A stretch of DNA of 64,000 nt from Vanilla planifolia (GCA_023846275.1 JAIUJO010000087.1:1830148-1894147), one strand, 5' to 3'; shown: positions 1 through 14,960, counted from the stretch's first letter. The notes: generated by a model from the sequence alone, not told the origin. A program made the numbers and translations.

Positions 1-2321
1 TTTGTGTTTGTGCATGTGTTTATGCATGCATGTGTGTGTCTGTGTGCATATGCGGGTGTGTGTATCGATGTTGACTATTTGTGTACATGTGTGTGTGATT
101 GTGTGGTGGTGTGTGTACATATGTGTGCAAATATGGGTGTGTGTGTGAATGGGCATGCTTGTGAGTGTGTGCATTGGTGTTGTGCATGTATGTGTGCTTA
201 TTCATGTAAGTCTACCTATGTGTGCATGCATGTGTGTGTTTGTGCATATGTATGTGCTCGTGTACATGTGTGTATGTGTTTGTTTGTGCTTGTATGTATG
301 AGTATGTGTGTGTGTGTATGTGTATGCATGTTCATGTTTTTGTGTGTGTGTCTGCATGACCATGCATGTATTTTTGTGTGTATGTGTGTGCATATCTACA
401 TGAGTGTTGTCCATGTACATGCATGTGAGTGTGCACATGTGCATGTATCCATGTGTTTGTGTACTTTTCCATGGGTGTATGTGTGCATGCAAATGTGCAT
501 GATATGTGTCAACTTGTGTGTGTGAGTACATGTGTGTATGATCATGTGTGTATACATGTTATCCTATACAAGTATGTGTGGGTATGCATGCATGCATGTG
601 TATGCATGTGCATATGTGTGTGTTTGTATGCATGCAAATGTGTGTGTAGGTGTCTATGTGTGCATGCATGCATGCTTGTGTATGTATTTGTGTGTGCTTG
701 TGTGCGTGCATGTTCATGTTTTTGTGTGTGTGAGCATGACTATGTGTGTATGTCTCTTAGTGTGTGTGCATATGTGCATGCATGTAAGTGTGCATATTTA
801 TATATATGCATGTATCCATGTGTTTGTTTGCTTGTCTATGTGTGCATGTGCGCATAGAAAGTGTATGAATATGAGTTTGCATGTGTGTGTGCATCTGTGA
901 ATACTTGCATGCCTGTGCAAGTGTATGGGGGTGTGTGTATGCATGTGTGCATGTGTGTGCGTATGTGTGTGTTTGCATGCATGTACCTGTGTGTGTGGGT
1001 ATTTGTGTGTTCATCTGTGTGTGCATGCATGTGTGTGTATGCACACATGCACATATGTGTGCATTTAGGGGCACACGCATGTCTGGACTTCGTATGTTTG
1101 TGTATATGTGTATGCATGCATGCTTACATGTGTATACATGTCAGTGTCTGGGGGGCATGCATGTGTGGTCATGTATGTTCATGTGTGCATGTATGTGTTT
1201 GTCTACATGTGAACACATGTGTATATGTCTTCGCTTGTGAAGGTGCATATAGGCATGTGTGCATGCATGCATGATTGTGTGTGCGCATTTGTGTTCATGT
1301 GTGTGTGTCGATGTGTGTGCATGTGTGAGTCTTCATGTGTTTGTGCTTCTACATGTTTTCATGCATACGTGCATGTGTGTGCATGTGTGTGTTTAAGTGG
1401 GTGTGTATGCACATATATGTGATTGTGTGCAAATGCATGTGTGCGTGCTAGTGTTTGTGTGTGCATGTGTGTGTGAATACATGTGTGTGAGTTCATATGT
1501 ATGCATGTTTATTTTGTTTTTGTGGATGTATGTGTATGTCTGTGCTTGTATGTATGCATGTATATGAGCTTATCTGTATACATCTTTGTGTGTGTGTTTG
1601 CCTATGTATGTGCATGCCTTTTTTAATGTGTGTATGCATATGTACATGTGTGTGCATAAGTGTGTTTTCATGTATATGTGCCTATGTGTGAGTGTGTGTG
1701 CATTTGAGCATGTGCACATGTGTGTGCATGTATGCATGTGTTTGAATGTGTGCGTGTGTGTGCATTTGCATGTGTGTGTTTATGCATGTGTGGTTGTGTT
1801 TGTTTGTATGTGTTTTTGTATGCATGTTTTTACATGTGTGTGTGTGTATTAATATGTTTGTGTGTGTACATGTGAGTGTGTATGTACATTCTTATGTGCA
1901 TGTGTGTGTGCACATGTGTACATAAATATTATGCCTTGAGTGCACATGTGTGCATGTGCATGTGTTTGTGTGCTAGTCCATGTGCATCTATGTGCTTGCA
2001 TAAATGTGTGAATCTATGTTTACTTGTGTTTTTTTGTATGTGTATATGTATGTGAGTGCTTGTATGCATGTGTGTATATGCTTATGCATGTGTGCATGTG
2101 TGCTCATGTGCACGTGCATATGCATGTGCTTGTGCACGAGTATTTGTCCATGTTTGTGTGTGTGCTTTTGCTTGTGTGTTTGCATTCATTTTCATGTTTT
2201 TATGGATGTGTGTGTATATGTTTGCACACATCTACATGAGCATGTATGTGCTTGCGTGTTTGTGTATATATGTGTGTTTACGTATGTGCATGTGTGTACG
2301 GGTTTACATATGTGCATGCAT

Positions 2322-2343
2322 GCAAACACACACAAACACACAT
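2322..2343 (-). repeat. Short CA block, opposite in polarity to the surrounding TG array
   Basis: The + strand switches for about 22 bases from TG-type to CA/CAA-type repeats, then back. It could be a tiny inversion or a templated switch during array growth. Confidence 0.6.
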
Positions 2344-4149
2344 ATTGACGTATGTATGTGTGTGTTTACGTATGTGTGTTTTATGTATATGTGCGTTTGT
2401 GTGTGCATGTGTGTGTGAATACATATGCGTGAGTGTTTGTTCATGCATGTTTACATTTTTAATACATGTGCATGTGTGTGTGTGTGTGGGTGTGAAAGTG
2501 TTGTGCATGTGCATGCATGTGTGCATATGTGCACATGTGCACTTGTGTGTCTATATGTGCATGGGTTTGTGTGTTAGTTCATATGTGTATGTGTGTGTGC
2601 ATGCAAACATGTGTCAATGTGTTTACATGTGTTTGTCTATATGTGTGTAAATGTGCATGTGCATGTTTGTGTGTGGGTCTATGTGTGTGCGTACATGTGC
2701 AAGTGTGTGTGTGTGGGTGTGCATGTTCATTTTTTTGCATGTGTATGCTTGTGCATATACATGAGTGTGTGCATGTGCATGCATGTGTGTATGTGTATAT
2801 ATGCATGTGTGCATCTGTGTGTGTCTTTTTGTATATATATGCATATCTTTATTTGTTTGTCTATGTGTTTTGCTTAGTGTAAGAAGATTTATTTGAATGC
2901 CTATTTGCATTCATATGTGTGGGTGTGTCTATGCTTGTGTGCATGCATGGATGTGTGTGTGTATATGTGTGCATGTGTGTGCGTGTGTCTATGTGTGATT
3001 GTTTGTGTGCTTGTGTGTATGTCTACATGTGTGTGCATTTGTATGTGTGGTTGCATGTTTGTGTACATGTGTGGTTGAGTGTGTGTGTATACATGAGTAT
3101 GTGTGCATGAGCATGCTTTTGTGCAACTCAGAGTGTGCATGTGCATCTATGTTTGTTAATGGATTTGTGTGTAATTAGGCATGCATGTTTGTGTGTGCAC
3201 ATGTGTGTGTGTGCATTTGTGTGTGCATGTGCATGTTTGTGCACATTAAGACTTTTTTTCTTGTGTGTGTTTGCTTGTGCATGCATTTTAGTATGTGCCT
3301 GTGTATATGTGTATTCATGTACCCCTATGTACAGCTTGTTCGTCTGTGCATATGTTCTTGTGTGTGTGTTTGTGTGCATGCATGTGTGTATGCATTCATG
3401 TGCATGTGTGTGTGTGTGCATTTGCGTGTGGGTATGTATGCATATTCATGTGTGTTATGGTGTGTGCATTCGTGATTGTGTATGCATGTGGGTGTCACTG
3501 TGTGTGTGCGTGTGTGTGTGCATGCCTTCATACTTGTGTGAGTGTGTGTATGTGTCTGCATGTTTGTGTGCTTGTTTGTTCATGAGTGCATTTGCATGCA
3601 CTTGTGCATGTGTGCATTAATGTATGTACAAGTGCATATGTGTGCATGTGTATGCACATATGGGCATCCATGTCTACATGTGTGCATGCTTATGCATCTA
3701 TATGTATGCAAACACATATGCAAATTTGTATGCATATGTGTGTGTATGTGCATTCATATGTGTACATGTGTGCATTTGTGTATTTATGCAGTTTTGAGTG
3801 TATGCATGTTTTTTTATACGAGCTTGCATATGCATATGGGTGTGTTTTCTTAGTTTTACACTTGTGTACACATGTGTATTTGTGTTTGTGTGTGTGCTTA
3901 TATATTTGAGTATGTGCATTGGTGTATATCTACGTGTATGTTTGTGTGTGTACATATGTATGTATGTGTGTGTGTCTATGTGCATGCATGTTTGCTATTA
4001 TATGCATGTGTTGGTAAGTTTTTGTGTGTGTCTATGGATGTGTGCATGTATGTGTGTGCATATGCATGCATGCTTGTGTGTATGCATGTGTGTTTGTGTA
4101 TTTGTGTGTATGTGCTTGCATATGCATTTATGTGAGTTTAAGTGGGTGT

Positions 4150-5780
4150 GTGGGTCTTTGTGTATACGTGTTTAGGCGCATATGTGTGTATGTGTGTATT
4201 TTTTTGTGCATGCTTGCGTGTGGGAATATATTTATGTGTGTGTGCATATGTGCATATGTGTTTGTGTATGAGTGTGTATATGTGTGCGAGTGCATGTGTG
4301 TGTGTGTGCATGCATGTGTATTTTTGTGTATGTGTGTGAGTGCCTGTGTATGTGCATGTGTGTGCTTGAGCATGCATGTGTTTTTGTGTGCCAATGTTTG
4401 TTCTTATGTACATGCTTATGTTAGTGCATGCATGGGTTCTTGTATCTACATGGCTACACATGTGATTAAATGTGTGTGTATGTCTTTGTGTGTGTAAGTG
4501 TTTGAACATGCATTTGTATGTGCATGTGTGTCAGCATACTTGTGTATGAGCATGTCTGTTTGCAAGCGTATATGTCTTTCTGTGCTGCTTGTCCCTTCAC
4601 ATTGGTGTGTTTTTGCATATGTGCACGTTTGTGCATTTGTGTGCCTATGTATGGGCATGTGTGGGTCTTTGTGTATATGTGTTTAGGTGCATATGTGTGT
4701 ATGTGTGTGTTTTTGTGTGCATGCATATGTATTTGTGCATGCTTACTTGTGGGAATATATTTATGTGTGTGTGCATATGTGTTTGTGTATGAGTGTGTAT
4801 ATGTGTGCCAGTGCACATATGTGTGTGTGTGCATGCAAGTGTGCTTATGTGTGCATGCGTGTGTATTTTTGTGTATGTGTGTGAGTGCCTGTGTATGTGC
4901 ATGTGTCTGCTTGTGCATGTGTGTGCTTGAGCATGCATGTGTTTTTGTGTGCCAATGTTTGTTCTTATGTGCATGCTTATGTTAGTGCATGCATGGGTTC
5001 TTGTATCTACATGGCTACACATGTGCTTAAATGTGTGTGTATGTCTTTGTGTGTGCAAGTGTTTGTACATGCATGTGTGTGTGCATGTATGTAAGCATAT
5101 GTGTGTATGAGCATGTGTGCGTGTGCATGCGTATATGTCTTTCTGTGTCTGCTTGTCCCTTTACATTTGTGTGTTTATGCATATGTGCACGTGTGTGCAT
5201 TTGTGTGCCTAAGTAGGGGCATGTGTGGGTCTTTGTGTATGTGTTTAGGTGCATATGTGTGTATGTGTGTGTTTTTGTGTGCATGCATATGTATTCGTGC
5301 ATTCTTATGTGTGGGAATATATTTTTGTGTGTGTGCATATGTGCATATGTGTTTGTGTATGAGTGTGTATATGTGTGCGAGTGCACGTGTGTGTGTGTGT
5401 GCATTCAAGTGTGCCTATGTGTGCATGTGTGTGTATTTTTGTGTATGTGTGTGAGTGCTTGTGTATGTGCATGTGTGTGCTTGAGCATGCATGTGTTTTT
5501 GTGTGCCAATGTTTGTTCTTATGTACATGCTTATGTTAGTGCATGCATGGGTTCTTGTATTTACATGGCTACACATGTGTTTTAATGTGTGTGTATGTCT
5601 TTGTGTGCGCAAGTGTTTGTTCATGCATGTGTGTGTGCATGTGTGTAAGCATACGTGTGTATGAGCATGTGTGTGTGCATGCGTATATTTCTTTCTGTGT
5701 CTGTTTGTCCCTTTACATTTGTGTGTTTATGCGTATGTGCACGTGTGTGCATTTGTGTGCCTATGTATGGGCATGTGTGT
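4150..5780 (+). repeat. About 555-bp tandem repeat, three units
   Basis: Several landmarks recur in the same order. TGGGTCTTTG occurs at 4,151, 4,662 and 5,226. GGGCATGTGTG occurs at 4,653, 5,217 and 5,769. A landmark ending in GGCTACACATGTG lies near 4,450, 5,010 and 5,570. A CTTGTCCCTT-type landmark lies near 4,585, 5,150 and 5,707. Most spacings are 551-565 bp; the first TGGGTCTTTG interval is 511 bp because of an internal deletion. The units differ by scattered substitutions and small indels, so the duplication is not recent. It is nested in the TG array and has no coding content. Confidence 0.88.
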
Positions 5781-8699
5781 GTGTGTGTGTGTGTTTATTT
5801 GTGTGCATTTCTATGTGCATATTTTTTTGTGTGTGTATGTGTGTGTGTGTGTGCGTGCATCTATATGAGTGCATGTGCAAGTGATTGTGTGTGGGTGAGT
5901 ATGCATGTGTATAGGTGTGCATGTGTGTGTGTACATGTGCTTATTCATGTGTTCTTTTGTGTTTATGATACATTTGTTTGTACATGCATTCTTGTAAGTG
6001 TACTTTGTGCATGCATTTATGTTTTTTTACATACATATGTGCATGTGTGCATCTAAGTGTGCATGCATGTTTGGGCATGCTTATGTCTGTGAGGGTGTGT
6101 GGGTGCGTATATGTGTGTGTGCAAGTTTATATGTGTGGGGGGAGTGTGTTTTTGCATTTATATGGGGATTTTAGCATATGTGTGTGTTGGTGTGTGTATC
6201 TGTGTGTGTATGCAGATGAGTGAGTTTGTTTATCTTTGTGTTTGCTATATGTGCATGTGTGTGCAGGCGTCAATGTGTGTGAGTATTACTATGTGTTTCA
6301 ATAATTGCATGTGCGTGTGCATAATTCTATGTTTGTGTGTCTGTATGCATGTGCATATGTATGTGTGTGCATGAGTGTGTGTTGGTTGTGCACATATGCA
6401 TGCATACTTATGTGCATGTATGCCTTTATTATTGTGTACATGATTATGGATGTGTCTCAATGTGGTGCATGCAAGCTTGCTTGTACATGCATGCATGTGC
6501 ATATGTATGCATTTGAGTGTGTGTGCATGTGATTACATGTGCAAGTGCAAGTGTGTGTATGTGTATGCTTTTGCATACTTGTGCATGTGTGCGTGCATGT
6601 TTTTTGTTTATGTGTGAATATGTGTATGTGCAAATGCTTGGGGGACACTTCCACGCATGCATGTACATGTGTTCCTACTTGAATATGTGTGCGTACGCAT
6701 GTGTGTGCTTGTGTGTGGGTACATGCGTGCATATCTACATGCATGTGTGTGTGCATACATATGTGGGTGTATGGACATGTGTGTGTGTTCATGTGCAAAT
6801 GTATGTGTGTTTGCACATGTGTATGTGTGTGTGTGTAGGTGTTTTGAGTTTGTACATTTGAGTATGTGTGTATGTCCATGTGTATATATATGTGTGTGCA
6901 CTTGCATGTGTGTTTGTGGTCATGTTTGTGGGTCTATATGTGTATACATGTAAATGCTTGTGCATGTGTGTGCATGTTTGTGTGTTTGCATGTGTGGATG
7001 TGTGCTTCTATGTGCGTGTGCATGTGTGTATGCATGTGCATGTTCTAGTGTGGTGTGTGCATGTCTACGTGAGTGCATATGTTTGATTGTGTGTGTGTGA
7101 TTGAATGTGATTGCATGTATATGTTCATATATAAGTTGTACTATGCACATGCATGCATGTATGTGTGTGTACGTGTGTCTATATGTATGTGTCTGTGTGC
7201 ATGTTTGTGTGTGTATGTGTTTGTCATGTTGTGTGTGCATGTGCATGTATGCACATGGATGTGTATGTAAGTGCATATGTGCGTGTGTGTGTTCATGTGT
7301 ATGGGTGTGTAGGTTTGTATTTGTTTGTATAAGTGCATGTGTGTATGGGCATGCACATGTGGGTTTATGGGTGTGTTCATGTGAATGTGTGTGTCTACTA
7401 GTACAAATGTGCATGTGTCTATGTGTGCTTGTGTGTGTGCATGCATGTGACCATGTGTATTGGTGTGTACATGTGCACATGTCTATATATGCATTATGCT
7501 TGTACAAAATTTTTTGATGTGCATGTCTGTCTGCCTGTATGTGTGCCTATATGTGTGCATGCAAGTGTGTGTGTTCATTTACATGTTGTTGTGTTTTTGG
7601 ATGGATATGCATGTGTGTATACATGTCGACATATATGAGTGTGTGTGCATATGTGTGTATGCATGCCTACATGTGCTTGTGCATGTGTTTATGCATGTGT
7701 TTGTGCACGAGTTCATGTTTGTGTGTATGCATGCATAGTTGTGTGAATGTGCGTATGTGCTTGCATGCATGTGTGTTTGTGCTTATATGTTTGTTCCTAT
7801 GTGAGAGTCTTTGTATGTGTGTACATGTGTGTGCATGTGTGTTTGTGTGCACATGTGTATTTCTATCTGCATGTATGCATACACATGTGTGTTTGTTTGT
7901 TCATGTAGGTAGACATGTGTGTACATGCACGTGTACATGTGCATGTGCATGTATATGTGTGTGCATGTGTTTATTTGTTTGAATTTGAATATAGGCATGT
8001 GCAAATGTGCGAGATTGTGCTTTTGTGTATGTGTGGGTGTGTTTATTTGCATGTGTGCATACTTATGTGTGTGTTTGTTTGAACATTTGTGTTCATACAT
8101 GTGAGTGTGTGAGTGTGTTTTCTCATGGGTTGATGTGCATGCATGTGTGTGTGCATGTATTGAACCTTTGTGTGCACATGCATTCCTGTGCTTATGCATG
8201 TGCATGTGTGTGCTTGTGCTTCTACTTGCATTTGTGTTTGAGTGTGTGGATGTGCAAGCACATGTTTGTGGGAGGGTGCTTGTGAGTGTGCACATGCAAG
8301 TTTGAGCGTGTATATGAATGTCTACGTTTGTGTGCATGTGTGTTTGCATGTGTTCATGTTTTTGTATATGTATGTGTGCATGAGTTGACATGTGTACACA
8401 TCTGTTCTTTTGTATGTGTGTGTGTGTATGTGGGTGCATGTGTGTCTGTGTCCATGTGCATGCATGTATGCACAAGTAGGTTTGTACATTTGCATGTCTG
8501 TGTTTTGTTTGCATGTGTATAGATGTGTATGCATGTGCATATGTGTGTGTGTGTGTGCTTCTGAATAGGTGTGAATAAGCCTACATGTGTATGAGTGCGT
8601 GTTTGTGACTGTATGTATGTGTGTGTTCATATGTATATGTTGTGCATGCTTATGCATGTGTGTATGGGACTGTGTGTGTGCACGTGTGTGTGTGTGTGC

Positions 8700-11600
8700 A
8701 TGTGCATGTGCATGTTCTTGTATAGGTGCGAGTGTGTGCATCCAAATATTTGAGTGCATGTGTTTTTCCTTGTCTGCACATGTGTGCATGTGTATACAAG
8801 TTTGGGCGCAGAGTTGTACGTGTACATGTGTTAATGTATTTGTGTGTGTGTGTCTACATGCATGTGTATGTGTGAATATTTGTAAATGTGCATATCAATT
8901 TGTGTGTGTGCATGTGCACATGTGTGCGAGTCCTCATGTGTGTGTTCACGTATTGGCTGGTGTGTGTTGGTGTGCATGCCAATGTGTGTATGTGAGCACA
9001 TACGAACATGGGTGTGGGTGTGTGTCTGTGTTTGCATGTGTTTATGCATGTGCATGCATGTGTACGTTTGTGTATGTATGTGTATGTGTGCATGAGTTGA
9101 CAAGTGTGCACATGTGTTCTTTGGTGTGTGTATGTGGGTGCATGTGTTTGTATGCATGTGCATGCATGAGTGTGCAAGTACATGTGTGTATGTGCTCATT
9201 AGTAGGTTTGTGTATGTGTGTGTCTGTGTTGTTGTTTGCATGTGCTTGCATGAATGCATGTGTATAGATGTGTGTGCATGTGCATATGTGTATGCGTGTG
9301 CTTTTGAATGTGTGTGAATAAGCTTACATGTGTATAAGCATGTGCTTGTGTTTGTATTAATTTTTATGTATGTGTGTATGGGTCTGTGTGTGTGCTCGTG
9401 CGTGTGCATATGTGTATGTTCTTATATAGGTGTGAGTGTGTTCATCCAAATATCTGAGTGCATGTGAGTTTCCATGTGTGCATTTGTATACAAGTTTGGG
9501 TGTGGGGTTGTACATGTACATGTGTGTATGTGTGCATGTATGTGTGTCTACATGTATGTGTATGTGTGAATATTTGTAAACGTGCGTATCAATCTATGTG
9601 TGTTCATGTGCACATATGTGTGAGTCTTCATGTGTGTGCACATATGTTTGGTGGAGTGTGTTGGTGTGCATGCTAATGTGTGTGTGTGAGCACATATCAA
9701 CATGGGTGTGAGTGTGTGTCTATGTTTGCATATGTCTTTATGCATGTGCACACACATGTGTGTATATGTAAGTGTGTCTTTGTGTTTGTTTGTGTGAGTG
9801 TTTTGCATCTATATGTTAGTGTGTGTCCATATGCATGTGTTGATATGTGCATTGTGCTTCTTGTGCATGTGTTTGTGATGTGTGTGTGCATGTGTGGGTG
9901 CATGTGCATGTGTTTCTGTGCAGGGGTGCATGTAAGCATGTATATGTGTGTGTGTTTGCATCTGAATATGTAAGCATGTTTGCTTGTGTGTGTTTGCATC
10001 TATATGTGTGAACATGCATGCATGTGCATGTCAACATATCTACATGTGTGTGTGCATGTGTGCATATGTTTGTGTGTAAGTATGTGCTTGTTTGTGTGTA
10101 CGTGTGTCTATTCACATACAGGTGAATGTGTTTGTGTGTGTATACATGTGTGTGTGTGTGTTATTGCATGTGTGCATGAGTGTTTGCATGCATGTGTGTT
10201 TTTGCATATATATGTGTGCATGTGTTTCTTTGTGCATGTGTGTTTCTATCTATGTGTATGCATGAACATGTGTGTGTTTTAGTGTTATTATGTGCAAGCA
10301 AGTGTGTGCATGCACGTGTACATGTGCATGCTTGTGTGTGTGCATGTGCTTATTTGTGTTAATCTTTATGTGGGCATTTATATATATTTGTGTTTATGCT
10401 TATATTTGTGTGGGTTTTTGTGTGTGTGTGTGAATGTGTGTTTGTGCATGCTAGTGTCTATTTGTGTGTGCATGATTGTGCATATGCATGCCTTTGCATG
10501 CATGCTTGTGTGCATATGCATATGCATGCCTATGAACATGTGTGTATCCATGGATGTGTTTATTTGTGAGCCTTTGTGTGTGCATATATATGTGTCTATA
10601 CCTATGTATGTGTGTGTGTGTCTGTGTGCATGTGCTTAAGCATACATTAGTGTGTGTGTGTCTATATTCATATGCATGTGCATATTGCTTGAGGGTGTGT
10701 GTGAATGTGCACATGCATGTTTGTGCATGTGCATATGTGAGCATGTGTGTGCATGTGTGTAGTATGTGTGTGGGTGCATGAGTCCAAGTGTGATAAGTGT
10801 GTCTTTTTATGTGTGTTTGTCAATACATGCATGTGTGCATGTGTGTAAGCAAGTGTGCAAGCATGTGTGCATTTGTAGGTGTGTACGTGTGTGCATGTGT
10901 GTGCTCGTGTCATATATGTGTGTACATGTATATGTGTTTAAATGTGTGCATGTGTTGTGTGTATGTATTCATGTATGAAATTGTGTGTGCTTATGCATAT
11001 TTGTGTGTATGCATATGTATGCTTGTGAGTGTGTGCATATAAGCCTACAGGTGCATGTGCAAGTGTGGGCAGGGGTATGTGTCTACACACAGACACACAT
11101 GTGTGTTCCGATGTATATACTATTCATGATTGTGCATACATGTACGCATGTCTGTTGGCCTGTGGACATGTGTATGTATTTTTACTTGTGTGTGTTTGCA
11201 TGTGCGCATGTGTGCTTTTGTATGTGTGAGCATGTGTGTACATGTGCATGAGCTTGTTTCTATATGTGTGTGTGTGTGTGTGTGTATATGCAAACATGTG
11301 AATGTATGTATTTGCATGTGTATGCATGTGTGTGTATACACATGTGTGTAAGTGGGGGTTGTGTGCATTCATTCATGTATGTGTGTGTGTGTGTGTGTGT
11401 GTAAATGTGTTTGTGTGGGTGTGTTTGGCTGCTTTTTTATGCATATGTGTGTTGGGTGGTGTGTGTACTTATTTGTATGTTTGTGTACACATATGCACAT
11501 GGACGTGCATGTGGATGCACATGTATGTTCATGTTTGTGGGTGTTTTTGGGTTTGTGTGTGTTTACGTGTGTAAGTTTTGATGCATGCTTATGTGTATGT

Positions 11601-14600
11601 GTGTTTACATGCACATGTGTGTATGTGTGTGTGTGTGTGTGTGAATGTGTGTGTGCATGTTTATGTATGCTTATCTTGTGCACACACGTGGGTGTGCATG
11701 TGTTTTTGCATGTGTATGTGATTATGCAAGTTTTTGGTGGTGTGCATGTGTGTGCACATGAAAGTGTGCACGTGCTTGTGCATGAGTGTGCATGTATTGA
11801 TGTGTTTGTGTATTTGGGTGCATGTAAGTATGTGTGCATGTGAGTGCTTGTGTGTATGTGTGTGCATGTACACAAGTGTGAATATGTGTGTGTGTGGGTG
11901 CTTGTGTGTATGTATGCATGTGAGTGCATGTCTTCTTGTGCAATTGTGTGTGCACACAAGAACATGTTTATGCATGGGTTTATGTGTGTCTGTGTGTGGG
12001 TATATGTATGTGGTTATGCTTGTGTGTGTGCATGTATGCACAAGTGTAGGTCTGTGTATGAGTGCATGCTTGCTTGCATGTTTGTATGTCTTTTTGTGTT
12101 TTCAAGTGTATGCTTGTGTGTCTTTGTTTGCATGTGTGTGTGCATATATGGGTGCATGTGCTTGTGAGTGTGCTAGGGTGCACATAAAAGTGTACGTGTA
12201 CATGTGTATGTGTTCGGGAGCATGTGTACATATGCCATATATGTGTGTGTGCACATGTGCATGTTTCTATATAGGTATTAGTGTGTGCATCCGAATGTGT
12301 GAGTGCATGTGTTTTTTTATGTGTGCACATGTGCGTATGTATGCAAGTTTGTGTGTAGGGTTGCACACATACATGTGTCTATGTGTGTGTATATGTGTGT
12401 CTACTTGCATGTGTATGTATGCATATTTGTAAATGTATGTATCAATTTTTGTGTGTGCATGTGCACATGTGTGTGAGTCTTCATGTGTGTGTTTGTGTGC
12501 TGGGTGGTGTGTGTTCTTGTGCATGCTAATATGTGTGTGTGAGCACATACGAACACAGGTGTGAGTGTCTGTCTGTGTTTAAATATGTTTTTATGCATAT
12601 GCATGCACATGTGTGTATATGTATGTGCACCTTTGTGCGTGTTTGTGTGATTGTGTGTGTTCATGTGTGAGTGTGTGTGTATGCATTTTGCAAGTGTTTG
12701 TATGAACCTTGTCTTTATGCATGTGTTTGTGGGTGTATGTGTGCATGCATGGGTGCATATGCATGAGTGTGTGTGTGTGTGTGTGTGTGCATGTGTATGT
12801 GTATGTGTTTCTATGTGTGGGTGCATGCACACATATGCATGTGTTTGTGTTTGCATCTAAATGTGTGAGCATGTCTACTTGTATGTGTTTGCATCTATAG
12901 GTGTGAGCATGTGTGCATGTGTACATATCTACATGGTGAGTGTGTGCGCATGTGTATGTGAGCAAGTGCGTGTTTGTTTGTGTGTGTGTGCGAATTCACC
13001 CATATGTGTATGTGTTTTTGTGTGTATACATGTGTGTGTGTCTATGCATGAGTGCTTGTATGAATGCATCTATGTTTGTGCGTATATGTTTCTGCATTTG
13101 CATTTGTGTGCACGTGTGTTTCTATCTATGTGTATGTATGAACAAGTTTGTGTTTCAGTGTTCTTATGTGCAACCATGTGCATGCAAGCATGTGTGTAAG
13201 TGTATATGTTTATTTGTGTGCATCAATATGTGGGCATGTGCATATGTTTATTTCTACTTATATGTGTGTAGGTTCTTGTGTGTGTGTTGGTGTGAATGTG
13301 TGTTTGTGCATGCTATGTGTGTATTTGTGTGTGCATGATTGTTCATATGTGTGTATTTGCATGCATACAAGTGTGTGTGTGCATACATGTGCATGCTTAT
13401 GTACATGTGTGTATGCATGGGTGTGCATGTCTATGAGCCTTTATGTGTGCATATATGTGTGCCTATACCTATGCACATATGTGTGTGTTGTGTATGTGCT
13501 TATGCTTACATTAGTGTGTGTGTCTATGTGCATGTGCAAGTGCATATTATGGAAGAGTGTGAGTGAGTGTGTGCATACATGTTTGTACACGTGCATACAT
13601 GAGCATGTGTGTGCATGTGTGTATGTGTGTGTGTGTGGGCATGAGTCTACGTGTGTCCTTTTGTGTGTGTGTGTTAGCGCATGCATGTGTCCATGTTTGT
13701 ATGTGTGCAAGCATGTGTGCATTTTGTGTATGTGTGCAAGCATGCATGCATTTGTAGGTGTGTGCATGTGTGTGTTCATGTCATATATGTGTGTGCATGT
13801 ATATTTATTTAAATGTGTGCATGTCTGTGTGTGTTGTGTGTTCATATGCCTATATGAAAGCATGTCTGTGGGTGTGTGTGCTTGTGTGTATGTGCATGTG
13901 TATACATATGTGTGCTTGGGAGTGTGTGCATATAAGCATATATGTGCATGTGCATGCGTGGCATGGGTAAGTGTGTACATGCACAAGTGTGTGTTCCTAT
14001 GTATATACTATTTGTACTCGTGCATGCATGTACACATGTCTATTAGCCTATGGGCATGTGCATGCATGTTTACTTGTGCATATTTGCATGTGTGCATGTG
14101 TGCCTATGTGTGTGTGTGAGCTTGTGTGCATGTACATGGCCTTGTTCCTATATAGGGGTGTGTGTGTGTGTATGCAAACATGTGAATGTATGTATTTACA
14201 TGTGTGTGCATGTCACTGTGTGTACACTATGTGTATGTGGCGTTATGTGGATGCATGTATGTATGTGCATTTATAAGTTTATCTGCATGGATATGTATGC
14301 CTGCATGTTTGTGCATGTGTGTGTCAGTTTGTGAGTGTGCTAGTATGCATGCTTGTGTGTGTGTGCCTATTTGTATGTGTGTGTACACATACGCACATGG
14401 GCATGCGTGTGGATGTGTATGCATGTTCATGTGTGTGTATGTTTGCATGCATGCTTGTGTGTATGTGTGTATATGCACTTATGTGGGTATGTGTGTGTTT
14501 GTGCTTGTGTGAATGTTCATGTTAATGTGTGTGGGCATGTGTTTGTGTGTACTTATGCTTGTGCACACATCTGTGCATGCACATGTGTGTGTGCACATAC

Positions 14601-14960
14601 ATGCATTTGTTTATGCATGAGTATGTGCTTATGCATGCATTTGTCGATGTGCATGTGTGTGCAGATCAACATGTGCATGTACTTGTGCATGTGTGCATGT
14701 GCTTGTGCAAGTGGGTGCATGCATGTGCATGTGTGTGCATTTGAGTATTTGTGTGTGACTTATGGTTTGTGTATGTGTGTGCATGAACACAAGTGTGAAT
14801 ATGTGTGTGTGTGTGTGAGAGTGTGTGTATGTATGTGAGTGCATTTGTTATTGTGTAATTGTGTGTGCACACAAGAACATGTTTATGTGTGGGTCCATGT
14901 GTGTGGGTGTGTGAATTTGAGTATTTGTGTACATGTAATTGTGCATAACTGCATGTCGGT
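8700..14960 (+). repeat. About 2.9-kb direct duplication with an extra ~694-bp partial unit
   Basis: Paired landmarks run in the same order with a slowly growing offset. GAGTCTTCATG is at 9,622 and 12,475 (offset 2,853). ATTTGTAGGT is at 10,871 and 13,750 (2,879). ATGTATATAC is at 11,111 and 13,999 (2,888). AATTGTGTGTGCACACAAG is at 11,942 and 14,857 (2,915). A third, partial copy of the left end lies 694 bp upstream (GAGTCCTCATG at 8,928). I read it as copy A about 9,400-12,050, copy B about 12,250-14,960 and a short extra copy at 8,700-9,390. Divergence is substantial, so this is an older event than the 17.6-kb duplication. Confidence 0.85.
11078..11097. repeat. Small inverted repeat (7-bp stem, 6-base loop)
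   Basis: TGTGTCT at 11,078-11,084 is followed by ACACAC and then AGACACA at 11,091-11,097, a perfect 7-bp stem. It is one of the few places where CA-type sequence appears on the + strand of the array. No function is implied. Confidence 0.6.

Noticed and set aside
4..525. Possible metallothionein-like or zinc-finger cysteine-rich protein
   Set aside because: Cysteines come from TGT repeats with no fixed CxxC spacing and no supporting start, terminator or composition change.
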